Assembly: GCF_002250115.1 (NCBI RefSeq)
Contig: NZ_CP019985.1
Location: 3,658,001-3,722,000, forward strand
Reading direction: 5' to 3'
Length of the DNA stretch: 64,000 bases
Source: Shouchella clausii
GTDB taxonomy: Bacteria > Bacillota > Bacilli > Bacillales > Bacillaceae_D
The translations under genes were made by a program, and so were the position numbers. Positions 18,863-27,273 of the stretch are shown here, one piece after another (the stretch's first letter is position 1; each line of letters starts with the position of its first letter). The notes beneath the pieces were generated by a model. The model was not told the DNA's origin and did not search any database. It saw only the letters and a program-made list of their open reading frames with translations.

Positions 18863-19283
18863 AGAATATATGCGCCAAGTTGTGCTGCCAATGCGCCAAG
18901 AACTGACTGATGCAGGATTTAAGGAATTGACTACCGCCGAAGCAGTGGAAGACTATATGGCTGACGCTGAAGGTACGACGCTTGTTTTTATCAACTCCGT
19001 TTGCGGTTGCGCTGCTGGTCTAGCACGACCTGCTGCGATTTACTCTTTGCAACATGACCATACGCCTGACCATTTGGTAACAGTCTTTGCTGGCCAAGAT
19101 AAAGAAGCGACAGCGGCTATGCGCAGTAAATTTCCTGACTACCCGCCGTCTTCACCGTCGATGGCGTTATTAAAGGGGACAGAAGTTGTCCATTTTATTC
19201 CCCGTGAAGACATTGAGGGCGCAGAACCAGAGGCGATTGTCCGTAATTTAGCACTCGCATACAACGAACATTGCCAAAAATGA
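18846..19283 (+). CDS. brxA: Bacilliredoxin (BrxA/BrxB, YphP/YqiW family)
   Basis: A 145-aa DUF1094 protein with the active-site sequence Cys-Gly-Cys (NSVCGCAAGLARP) near residue 54. Bacilliredoxins remove bacillithiol from S-bacillithiolated proteins after oxidative stress. The start MSMAYEEYMRQVVLPMRQELT is diagnostic. The ATG follows AAGGAGG within the preceding gene. BrxA and BrxB cannot be told apart with certainty here; the YpgR (CvfC) neighbour suggests YphP/BrxA. Confidence 0.88.
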   Translation: MSMAYEEYMRQVVLPMRQELTDAGFKELTTAEAVEDYMADAEGTTLVFINSVCGCAAGLARPAAIYSLQHDHTPDHLVTVFAGQDKEATAAMRSKFPDYPPSSPSMALLKGTEVVHFIPREDIEGAEPEAIVRNLALAYNEHCQK

Positions 19284-19329
19284 TGTTGTCGACAAACGGA
19301 AAGAGCGTTTTTCCTAAGGAGGGAAGGCG

Positions 19330-19740
19330 ATGGATTTTTCATTGCCGCAACTTTCAACAAACCAAACATGGCAATTAAGTAAAGAAGCGGCAGGACGTGC
19401 GGTGATGCTAACATTTTGGACGAGTTGGTGCCCCGATTCTGAACGGGATTTAGCGGCAAAAATGCCACTAGCTGCCCATGCTGATCAAAACAAGCTGCAA
19501 TTTGTCACAGTCAATGTAACAGGCCGTGAAGGCGATGTCGATTTACAAGCTTACTTACAAAAAAGAGGATGGGACTTTTTAGTTTTGCAAGATCGTGGCA
19601 CTGCTTTGTACGACCATTTCAACTGCAAAGGCGTGCCGACGACGGTCCTGCTTAACAACCGCCATGAACAAACAGCGCAGTTTGGAGAACAGGCGAAGTT
19701 ACCTGACATTCTTGCTGAACTAGCATCGCTAATCGATTAG
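19330..19740 (+). CDS. TlpA/ResA-like thioredoxin-fold protein with a single active-site Cys
   Basis: A 136-aa protein that begins directly at the redoxin fold (FSLPQLSTNQTWQLS) with no signal peptide, so it should be cytoplasmic. The active site reads WCPDSE: the first Cys is kept but the second is Ser, so it cannot use the normal dithiol mechanism. The cis-Pro is in GVPTTVLL and a further Cys lies just before it (FNCKGVP). The ATG follows AAGGAGGG. It closes the thiol cluster and runs into a bidirectional terminator. Confidence 0.75.
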   Translation: MDFSLPQLSTNQTWQLSKEAAGRAVMLTFWTSWCPDSERDLAAKMPLAAHADQNKLQFVTVNVTGREGDVDLQAYLQKRGWDFLVLQDRGTALYDHFNCKGVPTTVLLNNRHEQTAQFGEQAKLPDILAELASLID

Positions 19741-19748
19741 CTCCTATT

Positions 19749-19780
19749 AAAAAAAGCAAGCCATTCGGCTTGCTTTTTTT
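19749..19780 (+). terminator. Bidirectional terminator
   Basis: AAAAAAAGCAAGCC (19749-19762) and GGCTTGCTTTTTTT (19767-19780) form a perfect 14-bp stem with a 4-base loop between two convergent genes. Confidence 0.9.
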
Positions 19781-20504
19781 AATTAGGCCGCACCGCGTAA
19801 TAAATGACTGCGCTCATTGCTTCAATATTCGGATAGCCGCTTTGCTTGTAAATTTCGACAACATGTTCACGGTTATAAGGGACGCGATTTAATTGGACGG
19901 AGTGGCTGCCGTCCTCTATGTCCAAAATAATATAAGAAGCAAGAGGATGACCATCGAATGGCATGCCAACGCTACCAGTATTAATGACATTTTTGCCATG
20001 GAGCGAGCGGACATAAGGATGGTGGGTATGACCGTAAACATAAATGTCTGCTTCATCACGGACCATAAGCTCATTTTCGATTTTTTCTGTTTCATCCCCA
20101 TCAATGGCTGTAAATAAGCCAGACGGGCTTGCATGGAAAGCGTGGATGACCAAATCTTGCCCATCGTCAATGACAAGTTCTGTCGGAAGGTTTTTTAAAT
20201 AGTCCAAGTCTTCTCGGCTTAGGCGGCCAAGTGTCCAATCTCTCTCTTTGTTAAACATTTCAAGGCGCTCAACAGGCACTTCGCCATCTTTAAAGCCCCG
20301 CACGAGCCACTCATCTGCATTTCCTTTGATGACACGTGCGCCAGAAGCTTGTACGAGTTCTAGCACCCGTTTTGGTTCTGGGCCACGAAAGCAAAGGTCT
20401 CCTAATATGTACGTCTGATCAATTTGCTTCGTTTGCAAGTCATTCAAGACAGCTTCAAGCGCTGTAGCATTTCCATGAATATCCGATAAAAAAGCAAATC
20501 GCAT
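19779..20504 (-). CDS. Calcineurin-like metallophosphoesterase (YfcE/MJ0936 type)
   Basis: A 241-aa two-metal phosphoesterase. Motifs run in order: SDIHGN (residues 7-12), GDLCFRGPEP, KGNADEW (in place of GNHD), HAFHASP, and YGHTHHPYV. Enzymes of this type act on small phosphodiesters; some relatives hydrolyse Ap4A or cyclic nucleotides. The ATG at 20504 follows AAGGAGG at 9-base spacing; the longer open frame has no ribosome site. It is monocistronic and diverges from cvfC. Confidence 0.82.
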   Translation of the reverse strand: MRFAFLSDIHGNATALEAVLNDLQTKQIDQTYILGDLCFRGPEPKRVLELVQASGARVIKGNADEWLVRGFKDGEVPVERLEMFNKERDWTLGRLSREDLDYLKNLPTELVIDDGQDLVIHAFHASPSGLFTAIDGDETEKIENELMVRDEADIYVYGHTHHPYVRSLHGKNVINTGSVGMPFDGHPLASYIILDIEDGSHSVQLNRVPYNREHVVEIYKQSGYPNIEAMSAVIYYAVRPN

Positions 20505-20651
20505 AATTTTAAGCCTCCTTTTATCATATTGTAACAGATGTGGTGCAAAAATGTGTACTAGAACATTTAAAGCATATCGTCGCGCTAGCAATCGCTTTTT
20601 AGGCTGTGGTAGTATGGAAAAGAGGAAATGGTGACAAAGGAGGAAACAAGG

Positions 20652-21770
20652 ATGTATATTCGCTCAATTGAGCCGACACCAAGCCCGAATACAATGAAAA
20701 TCAACTTAAGTGAAGCAGCAGCCGGTACAAGCACCACGTACCAAGAAAAAAACAAAGCAGAGGCGCCGACTTTTATTCAACAGCTTTTTGACATAGAAGG
20801 GATCAAGCAAGTTTACCATGTTGGTGACTTTTTAGCAGTGGATCGATATCCAAAAGCGGATTGGAAAGCGATTTTGCCGCAAATTCGCAAACAATTTGGC
20901 GAAGAACCAGACGAGCAAGCGAATGCCAACAACCTACATGATGGCTATGGCGAAGTTCAAGTGCAGATCCAAATGTTTAAAGGCATTCCCATGCAAGTAA
21001 AGGTATCAGACGGCGAAGAAGAAGTGCGAGAAGGACTTCCTGACCGCTTTGCCCAAGCTGTAGCGCAAGCACAGCTTCCAAACGACAATGTGGTGCTAGA
21101 GCGGAAATGGGAAGAGCAAGCGCCCCGTTATGGCGAGCTAGCAACCATTGCGAAAGAAGTAGCTGCTGAAATAAGCGCTGCTTACCCTGAAGCAAGGCTC
21201 GACAGCTTAATCAAGCTTGCTAAAGGAGAAAAAGCGGCAGCGGAAAGCTTTGCCGCCCGCTTCAAAGAAGTGACACTGGAAATGTTGCAAGCAGAAGATT
21301 GGCGTGACCGTTATGCTGCGCTTGAACAGATGGATCCAAAAGAGAAAGACTTGCCGGTGTTGGAAAAAGCGCTCACCGATGAAAAAGCGTCGATTCGTCG
21401 TTTGGCTACGATGTATTTAGGGATGATCGAGACAGAATCTGTTTTACCATTGCTTGAAAAAGCGTTGAAAGACCCTTCTGTCACTGTACGCCGTACAGCT
21501 GGCGATTGTATGTCAGACATCGGATCTGAAAAAGCGATTCCAGCAATGATTGAGTCTTTAAAAGATGAAAGCAAAATCGTCCGTTGGCGGGCGGCAATGT
21601 TTTTGTATGAAGTAGGCACGGAAGAAGCGGTCCCTGCCTTGAAAGAAGCAGAAGACGACTCTGAATTTGAAGTTGCGCTGCAAGTAAAAATGGCGTTGGC
21701 ACGGATTCAAGGTGGCGAAGAAGCAAAAGGTTCTGTTTGGAAACAAATGACAGAGGCGCGTAAAGGGTAA
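20652..21770 (+). CDS. cvfC: Conserved virulence factor C-like protein: Nfu N domain plus HEAT repeats
   Basis: A 372-aa protein resembling Staphylococcus CvfC and Bacillus YpgR. Residues ~1-90 form an Nfu/NifU N-terminal-like domain (SPNTMKINLSEA, FDIEGIKQVYHVGDFLAVDR). Residues ~215-360 carry PBS-lyase/HEAT-like repeats (ALTDEKASIRRLATMYLGMI and similar, ~31 residues each). The NifU catalytic Cys-x2-Cys domain is absent, so an iron-sulfur scaffold role is not supported. The ATG at 20652 follows AAAGGAGG. A one-gene-plus-small-ORF unit follows. Confidence 0.82.
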   Translation: MYIRSIEPTPSPNTMKINLSEAAAGTSTTYQEKNKAEAPTFIQQLFDIEGIKQVYHVGDFLAVDRYPKADWKAILPQIRKQFGEEPDEQANANNLHDGYGEVQVQIQMFKGIPMQVKVSDGEEEVREGLPDRFAQAVAQAQLPNDNVVLERKWEEQAPRYGELATIAKEVAAEISAAYPEARLDSLIKLAKGEKAAAESFAARFKEVTLEMLQAEDWRDRYAALEQMDPKEKDLPVLEKALTDEKASIRRLATMYLGMIETESVLPLLEKALKDPSVTVRRTAGDCMSDIGSEKAIPAMIESLKDESKIVRWRAAMFLYEVGTEEAVPALKEAEDDSEFEVALQVKMALARIQGGEEAKGSVWKQMTEARKG

Positions 21771-21785
21771 GGAAGGAGGATGGAA

Positions 21786-22004
21786 GTGGGGACGACCATT
21801 GAAGATTTAGTGGAAAAGCTTGAAAAAGAAGGAAAAGAAGATATCCTTGAGCTCATTGAAGATGCAAAAAACGGCGAGCTTGAAGAAATCGAGTTGGTCG
21901 AATCGATTGGGCTGCTTGTCGATTTAGAGGACAACAATCGGCTGTTAAACTGGTTTGAACAACAAGGTGTCAATCTCATTTATGTAACAGATGATGAAGA
22001 GTGA
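21786..22004 (+). CDS. Small acidic protein resembling sigma-70 region 1.1
   Basis: A 72-aa very acidic protein. The C-terminal part (LLNWFEQQGVNLIYVTDDEE) aligns by eye with the end of region 1.1 of the housekeeping sigma factor (YEFLGEQGVELI followed by acidic residues), and the N-terminal helix DLVEKLEKEGKE also fits. Region 1.1 masks sigma's DNA-binding surface. No other sigma domain is present. The GTG at 21786 follows AGGAGG at 6-base spacing; the ATG at 21780 abuts it. It lies 15 bases after cvfC and upstream of ydbST. The likeness is an eye alignment only. Confidence 0.6.
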   Translation: MGTTIEDLVEKLEKEGKEDILELIEDAKNGELEEIELVESIGLLVDLEDNNRLLNWFEQQGVNLIYVTDDEE

Positions 22005-22050
22005 CCAACTTGCCAGCCGGCACGTTGGTCAAAAAGGAGGTATCAGAAGC

Positions 22051-22533
22051 ATGAGAGGGCAACCGCAATTGCGACTGCCGAGAAAGGCGATCAACGTGTG
22101 GCGCCTGCAACATGCAATCGATACGCTGCTGCTAGCTCTGGTCCCGATCGGCTATTATTTTGCACAAAGATACATATTTCTGTCCTTTTATGAATGGCTA
22201 ACATGGTGGTTAGCAGGAGCTGTTGTGATATATGGCATCGTGCGCATCGGGATTTGGCCGCTCGTGCAGTGGCGTCGTTTCCGCTATGAAATTTTTGATG
22301 ATGAAATTGATATTCAGCAAGGCGTATTAGTGGTGAGACGGACGCTTGTGCCAATGGTGCGGGTCCAACATGTCGACACGGAGCAGGGGCCGATTCTTAG
22401 GCGTTACAAAATGGCCACAGTTTCGATTACGACTGCTGCGACCACACATCGCATTCCAACTTTATTTTTAAACGATGCGGACTCGTTGCGTGACCAAATT
22501 TCTAAACTTGCCGCGGTGCATGAAGATGAATGA
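22051..22533 (+). CDS. ydbS: YdbS-like membrane protein with bacterial PH domain
   Basis: A 160-aa protein with two membrane segments (~28-46 and ~54-75) followed by a bPH2 (YdbS-like) domain: FRYEIFDDEIDIQQGVLVVRRTLVPMVRVQHVDTEQGP. The ATG at 22051 follows AAAGGAGG; the upstream in-frame ATG at 21991 overlaps the previous gene. It overlaps ydbT, as in B. subtilis. YdbS/YdbT of Bacillus have been linked to resistance to membrane-active bacteriocins such as amylocyclicin, and in B. subtilis the pair belongs to the envelope-stress response. Confidence 0.85.
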   Translation: MRGQPQLRLPRKAINVWRLQHAIDTLLLALVPIGYYFAQRYIFLSFYEWLTWWLAGAVVIYGIVRIGIWPLVQWRRFRYEIFDDEIDIQQGVLVVRRTLVPMVRVQHVDTEQGPILRRYKMATVSITTAATTHRIPTLFLNDADSLRDQISKLAAVHEDE

Positions 22534-23983
22534 GCTAAAGCGCCAACATATTGCCGCGATTCCGATCCAGTCCGCAAAAGGGGTTTGGCAGATTGCGGTG
22601 CCTTTTGCCATTATTGCGTTGTTGCAGCAAATGCTGTTTTATTTTTTCCTCGCCTTGTGTGCGCTCATCCTCATCTCTACTGTTTTTAGTTGGCTAAGTT
22701 GGTTCAAATTCCGCTACCGCCTTGAAGCAGGAGAGCTATACGTAGAACGGGGCGTTTTCGTCAAGAAAAAACGCTATATCCAAAAAAAACGAGTGCAAGC
22801 GATTCATATTTCCGCAGGTTTGTGGCAACGATTATTTGGACTTGTGAAAGTAAGCATTGATACTGCCGGCGGAGGAATGGAAGCAGAAGCTGAGTTTGTT
22901 GCGGTAACGAGGGCAGAGGCGGTCCGTATTCGGGCTGAGCTGTTAAAGGAGTTAAAAGAAGAAGAACATAGCGGCCAAAACGACGGGGAACTTAACGAAG
23001 CACAAGGCGAAATGGAAACTGAAACAGAAACCAAACCGTTAACAGTTTGGCATTTGGGTACAAAACGGCTCATTTATGCTGCCTTAACATCAAGTGGAAT
23101 CGGCCTCGTCATTTCTGCAGTGGCAGCAGTATTGTCGCAAGTTGGCCAGTTTATACCAGATGACATATACGAAAATACGTTTGATTATGTGATCGGTTTA
23201 AGTCTTATTCTCCTGCTCATTCTGGCTGTCGCCGTGCTGCTCCTATCGTGGATCATTTCAAGTGTGCTAACGATTTTAACATATGGAAATTTTAAAGTGA
23301 GCACCTATAAAAAGGAAATGGTGATTGAGCGAGGGCTAATTGAAAAGCGTCAACTCACGTTAGCTTATCGTCGTATTACGGCCGTTCGGATCATCAAAAG
23401 CATCATTCGCCAACCGTTTGGCTTTGTTTCTGTGTATGTCGAGTCGGCAGGGGGAGGCACGAACAAAGAACAAGGCTCTACTTTGCTCGTCCCGTTAATC
23501 CACGAACGTGACTTGCCTGCTTTTTTGGAACAGACACTGCCTGAATATGTGTTTGAACGCCCAATCGAATCAGCTCCTAAACGAGCGGCGATCCGCTTTT
23601 TTTTGCGGATGCTTATCGTTCCGGTTATAGCCACTTGTGTAGCAAGTTATTTTTTCGGTGCAATTGGACTGATCGGAGGAATGGGAGTAGCAGCAATTGC
23701 GGCGCTGTTTGCTTGGCTCCAATACCGAGATGCTGGAGCGGGCAGCAATGACACGTTTATTTGGCTGCGCTCTCGGACAATTGGACAAACGCTCGTCATC
23801 TCGCCTAAACAAAAAGTCCAGTCAGTAACAAAACGAGTCTCCTTCCTGCAAAAGCGGAGCAAGCTGGCCCATTTTGAAATGTTTGTCCAGTCGAGCTTGG
23901 CTGGCAAGTCCTTTTACGTGCCAAATGTAAGCGATGAAAACGCTGACGCGTTGTTCCGCTGGTACTCTTATCAATCAGACTAG
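22520..23983 (+). CDS. ydbT: YdbT-like membrane protein with multiple PH domains
   Basis: About 487 residues. It alternates membrane segments (near ~20-50, ~190-255 and ~370-405) with three bPH2 domains (LEAGELYVERGVFVKKKRYI; YKKEMVIERGLIEKRQLTL; and a C-terminal one with IGQTLVISPKQKVQS). It is the partner of YdbS. The start is uncertain: ATG codons at 22520 and 22526 both overlap the ydbS end and neither has a strong ribosome site, which suggests translational coupling. A strong terminator follows. Confidence 0.85.
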   Translation: MKMNELKRQHIAAIPIQSAKGVWQIAVPFAIIALLQQMLFYFFLALCALILISTVFSWLSWFKFRYRLEAGELYVERGVFVKKKRYIQKKRVQAIHISAGLWQRLFGLVKVSIDTAGGGMEAEAEFVAVTRAEAVRIRAELLKELKEEEHSGQNDGELNEAQGEMETETETKPLTVWHLGTKRLIYAALTSSGIGLVISAVAAVLSQVGQFIPDDIYENTFDYVIGLSLILLLILAVAVLLLSWIISSVLTILTYGNFKVSTYKKEMVIERGLIEKRQLTLAYRRITAVRIIKSIIRQPFGFVSVYVESAGGGTNKEQGSTLLVPLIHERDLPAFLEQTLPEYVFERPIESAPKRAAIRFFLRMLIVPVIATCVASYFFGAIGLIGGMGVAAIAALFAWLQYRDAGAGSNDTFIWLRSRTIGQTLVISPKQKVQSVTKRVSFLQKRSKLAHFEMFVQSSLAGKSFYVPNVSDENADALFRWYSYQSD

Positions 23984-24031
23984 AATGCACGAGGTAACAA
24001 CGAAAGATGGGGGCGTTTTTTTCCACAGTTT

Positions 24032-24067
24032 AAAGCCAAGAACCTTTGTCAGGTTCTTGGCTTTTTT
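24032..24067 (+). terminator. Bidirectional terminator after ydbT
   Basis: AAAGCCAAGAACCT (24032-24045) pairs with AGGTTCTTGGCTTT (24051-24064), followed by T. It separates ydbT from the convergent gene at 24066. Confidence 0.88.
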
Positions 24068-25070
24068 AAAACCGAAATGCGTTCGTATATAGGGAGATGG
24101 TGCGTTTGCCTTTATCGGTTGTAAACTCAAAGCGGTCGTACACAGGCTGTCCGCTTTCCAATGTCAAATTTCGTTTAAAATGATGCTGCACAAGAACAAA
24201 ATGTTCATCTGTTTGAAATGTGAGGAAGTTGACTCCTTGGAAGGAGGTTTCATTTTCTCCATTCAACAGTTGTTCCAACAAGGAATTATAGCAATGAATC
24301 AAATCGCGGTGTGAAACATCGTGAAGCTGTAAATTGTATTCAAACCCTTGCAAGGCGACAGGATCGAGTTCCTTGCGCAAAATGTAATAAGGGTCGAATT
24401 GTTTTTGGTCAATTAACATAACGGAATTCTCTTCAGGGATATAGCGGACGCCATTGTCGCGGACAAACACGCCATCGCCTTCATAGCGGCCTGAAACGAG
24501 TTTGCCTTGTTGGTGCCAAACATACTCAAAATGGGAAGGAGTCAAATAAAGGCTTTCCCCTTTGCTGTCAATAAGCACATAGTGGTTATCGCGAAAATGG
24601 AATGTGTATTCATTATAAAAGGGCGCTTCGTCATTTCCAGCGTTATGGCCTTTCGTCCGCTCTGTACGCCGCTTTTGGCTAGTCAACGTTTTGATGTATA
24701 CTTCCAACGCCTCTAGTTCAGCTGACGGTGCAGAAGCATCATTTTTCAAGCGGATGTAGCGCCGTTTCAAATCAGTTAAAACGGAATCCAAGTAAGGCTC
24801 AATTTGGATTTGCTGTGGTCTTTTTTTTAGCTGTTGGCTTCTGAAAAGGTCAATATCGCCTTCGTCGTATGGAACTTCGTGCAAGGCAATCGTATCATCT
24901 CGAAAGATGGAATCAGGCAACGACAAAACAGAGAATATCCGGACTTCCCCACGCCAAGGCTTTTTCGGTTCTGTAACAACGTTGACGAGTTCGCCTAAAT
25001 AAACGCCGTCGACCCCAAGATCGACGATAAGCAACTGGCCAACCAACTGTTGGGCTTCCTTGCGGTCCAT
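24066..25070 (-). CDS. Uncharacterised protein, possibly DUF2777
   Basis: A 334-aa soluble protein with many beta-strand-like segments (FHFRDNHYVLIDSKGESLYLTPSHFEYVW) and an N-terminal Sm/Tudor-like stretch (LLIVDLGVDGVYLGELVNVV). It resembles the Bacillus DUF2777 proteins from memory, but I am not sure of the family number. There is no signal, membrane segment or recognisable catalytic motif. The ATG follows AAAGGTGAGG. It is last in a minus-strand run after telA and the 307-aa gene, but a terminator at 25126-25154 separates it, so it is probably an independent unit. Confidence 0.6.
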   Translation of the reverse strand: MDRKEAQQLVGQLLIVDLGVDGVYLGELVNVVTEPKKPWRGEVRIFSVLSLPDSIFRDDTIALHEVPYDEGDIDLFRSQQLKKRPQQIQIEPYLDSVLTDLKRRYIRLKNDASAPSAELEALEVYIKTLTSQKRRTERTKGHNAGNDEAPFYNEYTFHFRDNHYVLIDSKGESLYLTPSHFEYVWHQQGKLVSGRYEGDGVFVRDNGVRYIPEENSVMLIDQKQFDPYYILRKELDPVALQGFEYNLQLHDVSHRDLIHCYNSLLEQLLNGENETSFQGVNFLTFQTDEHFVLVQHHFKRNLTLESGQPVYDRFEFTTDKGKRTISLYTNAFRF

Positions 25071-25125
25071 ACAATCCTCACCTTTTAGCTTGTTTTAAAT
25101 ACTGTGCTGCGATTTCATTATAGCG

Positions 25126-25154
25126 AAAAAAACCACGCTTCTGCAAGCGCGGCC
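25126..25154 (-). terminator. Terminator of the telA operon
   Basis: Read on the minus strand: CCGCGCTT, a 4-base loop, AAGCGTGG, then seven T. It lies just after the stop at 25156. Confidence 0.82.
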
Positions 25155-25155
25155 T

Positions 25156-26079
25156 TTATTCGTTTCGTTGGTCGCTTTGTGCTCCATAGCGGAGTTCCTG
25201 CAATCGCATCACATGTTCCATGCGCTCTATTTTCGTTTGTTCAAGTTCATCTTGCAAATGGATTAAAGTAAGTTCCATTTGCGACAACGAAACAAACACA
25301 TTATCGCGCTGTTCGAGTTGGTTCTTTTTCGATAAAGCGAAATAGGCGCCCATTAAGTTAGGAAGGTCATCACGAAGCAATCTCCTAACCGTGTGTTTTT
25401 GTTCATAACCAAAAAGCGGAAAGTCGTCTTCTAGTTTTTCGACATGGGCAAGGATTCGTTTTAAGCGGTTGTCGAGCAGCGGATCGATCGATAATGTGTC
25501 CATTGCTTGAACGTAACGTCTCGCTTCTTGGGCAAGCACTTTAATGTCATTTGCTTGTTCTCGTTTTAACTGTTTTTCTTGTCCGTTTAATCGATCAAGA
25601 GAGACATCGTCTGTCAATTTCGTCCCTACGTAGGCCAAATCAAGACGGTGAATGCCGTGAAAAATTCCTTGAAAAGCAGGGACATTGAGGAGCGAGCGTA
25701 CGTGCATGCGCCCGTCCTTCAAGTAATGGATTGTCGCTTCTTTTATTTTCCCAACCCCATCAGAAGCCTTGACGTATTTACGAAAACAGACGATACGAAG
25801 CCGTTTGTGGACAGGCGAACTCGATTGTTTCGTGTCGGCGACTACTAGCCGAATCTGATTATAGGTAATTTTAATGCGAATATCCCAATCTTTTTGCCGC
25901 CTGCGTACATTTTTGCGTTCATTTTTGCCTGTGGCATTGTCTGCCATGCGTTTTAGTAAGCGTTCCGTATCGTTGATGAAACGGATCGTTGTGTCATCTT
26001 GGATAATATGATCATCAACAGGACGCTTATGCGCTGGTGTGAACAACTCAACCAAGCGAGATGTTGAAAAAAACTTCAA
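25156..26079 (-). CDS. Uncharacterised protein co-transcribed with telA
   Basis: A ~307-aa basic, helical protein with a coiled-coil-like C terminus (LEQRDNVFVSLSQMELTLIHLQDELEQTKIE). There is no membrane segment, so it is not XpaC, the usual TelA neighbour in some bacilli. The TTG at 26079 follows AGGAGG at 9-base spacing; an earlier TTG at 26088 abuts that site. It is 20 bases downstream of telA and shares its promoter and terminator. Function unknown. Context suggests a partner of TelA in envelope stress. Confidence 0.62.
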   Translation of the reverse strand: MKFFSTSRLVELFTPAHKRPVDDHIIQDDTTIRFINDTERLLKRMADNATGKNERKNVRRRQKDWDIRIKITYNQIRLVVADTKQSSSPVHKRLRIVCFRKYVKASDGVGKIKEATIHYLKDGRMHVRSLLNVPAFQGIFHGIHRLDLAYVGTKLTDDVSLDRLNGQEKQLKREQANDIKVLAQEARRYVQAMDTLSIDPLLDNRLKRILAHVEKLEDDFPLFGYEQKHTVRRLLRDDLPNLMGAYFALSKKNQLEQRDNVFVSLSQMELTLIHLQDELEQTKIERMEHVMRLQELRYGAQSDQRNE

Positions 26080-26098
26080 CGGAGTCAACCTCCTGCTG

Positions 26099-27106
26099 CT
26101 ATCGATTTAACAATTTCGTTTGCATTTCGGAATTGAGCTGATCCATTTCTTTAATGAATTGTTTTCCGCTCGTGACAATCCGTTCATTGGATTGTTCCGT
26201 CAACTCAATTGCTTTAAATACATTATCATATGCTTTTCGGAACGCATCAAGTGCAATTGCTGGCTCTTCAAGTGTTTTTAATGTTTCCTCTGTATTTTGC
26301 TTCAACAATTCTGCGTTTGAAAGAAGCATGGATTCAGTCGCTTGGTTTACGTTTTGGACCGCTGTAATCACTTTTTTCTGGTTTGTGAGTGCTAGCTGGA
26401 TCGAAGCCGTTACCGTAATAATGTTTTTCGTCATCGTGATCGCGTTGAAAATCGCTTCTTCCAACTTTTCATTGTTTTCCATGATCAAGTCGACGGAGGC
26501 GAGGGATTGCTGGAGGACCATGACAGCTTGCTGCATATTTTTAATCCGCGTCGTCACTTTTAATTGTCCTTTTTTCAGTTCGTTCGCGTTATCGGCCCAG
26601 CGTTCTGAAGTCATCTCTTGTTCCAACATCTCGTGCAGTTCTGTCCCAACCGCAATTTGATTGTTCAAATTTTCAATCCGTTCTTTTGCAACAACTTTTA
26701 GCTCTTGGAGCATGACATTGTCTTCTTGCAGTTTATCTTTTCCGGTTAACAGCCCCTCAATAATGTGGTCGACTTGTGCTTCAACCGTTTGGTACTTTTT
26801 AGCGTATTGCTCGATGGGGTCTTTCTTTAAAAGTTTGTTTAAAAATTTTTTAAACGAAGAATCATGTAAGTAGTCCGGTTCAAGCTGGCCAACAACTTCA
26901 CGCAATTCATGCAATTGCTTTGGAAGTGTATTGGCTTCGTCATTCATCATTTGTTTGACAGGGCGTTTAAGTGCCTCGAGTGATTCGCCTGCTTGTTTTT
27001 GCTCCGTTTCTCCTAGCGAGTCTAGTTTTTGCAAAAGAGTGTGAATATCGGTTTCGTTTTTATACACGTCTATTTCATTGTCTTGTGTATTGTTATGTTC
27101 GGTCAT
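26099..27106 (-). CDS. telA: TelA/KlaA-family toxic-anion resistance protein
   Basis: A 335-aa protein of the TelA family (YaaN/YceH in B. subtilis), long, helical and cytoplasmic. Family markers include the segment KLLKKDPIEQYAKKYQTVEAQVDHIIEGLLTGKDKLQEDN, followed by long coiled coils with ITVTASIQLALTNQKKVITAVQNVNQATE. Members are associated with resistance to tellurite, cell-wall antibiotics and bacteriocins; the mechanism is not settled. The ATG at 27106 follows GGAGG at good spacing. A sigma-W-like promoter lies 48 bases upstream. Confidence 0.88.
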   Translation of the reverse strand: MTEHNNTQDNEIDVYKNETDIHTLLQKLDSLGETEQKQAGESLEALKRPVKQMMNDEANTLPKQLHELREVVGQLEPDYLHDSSFKKFLNKLLKKDPIEQYAKKYQTVEAQVDHIIEGLLTGKDKLQEDNVMLQELKVVAKERIENLNNQIAVGTELHEMLEQEMTSERWADNANELKKGQLKVTTRIKNMQQAVMVLQQSLASVDLIMENNEKLEEAIFNAITMTKNIITVTASIQLALTNQKKVITAVQNVNQATESMLLSNAELLKQNTEETLKTLEEPAIALDAFRKAYDNVFKAIELTEQSNERIVTSGKQFIKEMDQLNSEMQTKLLNR

Positions 27107-27153
27107 TCGCTTAACCTCCAACAAGTAATCGGATTTATCGGTTCTAGTTTATA

Positions 27154-27180
27154 TACGTTGGATAAATGAAATATGTTTCA
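27154..27180 (-). promoter_or_regulatory. Sigma-W-like (ECF) promoter for telA
   Basis: On the minus strand TGAAAC (27180-27175), a 17-base spacer, then CGTATA with core CGTA at 27157-27154. This is the sigma-W consensus (TGAAAC, 16-17 bases, CGTA). It lies 48 bases before the telA ATG. The -35 region is also part of an imperfect palindrome (TGAAACATATTTCA). Confidence 0.75.
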
Positions 27181-27273
27181 GTTTTCTCCTTTCTATTATG
27201 AACGAAATTTCCTTCAGTGGCAATTTATTTGCAGGCGAAACGACAAAATTATAAGCAAAAATGAGGTTCAATC

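Noticed and set aside
22091-22354. Possible separate gene antisense to ydbS
   Set aside because: No ribosome site, and ydbS is well conserved in this frame.
26154-26660. 168-codon plus-strand frame
   Set aside because: Antisense shadow of telA; Ser/Phe/Cys-rich composition and no ribosome site.
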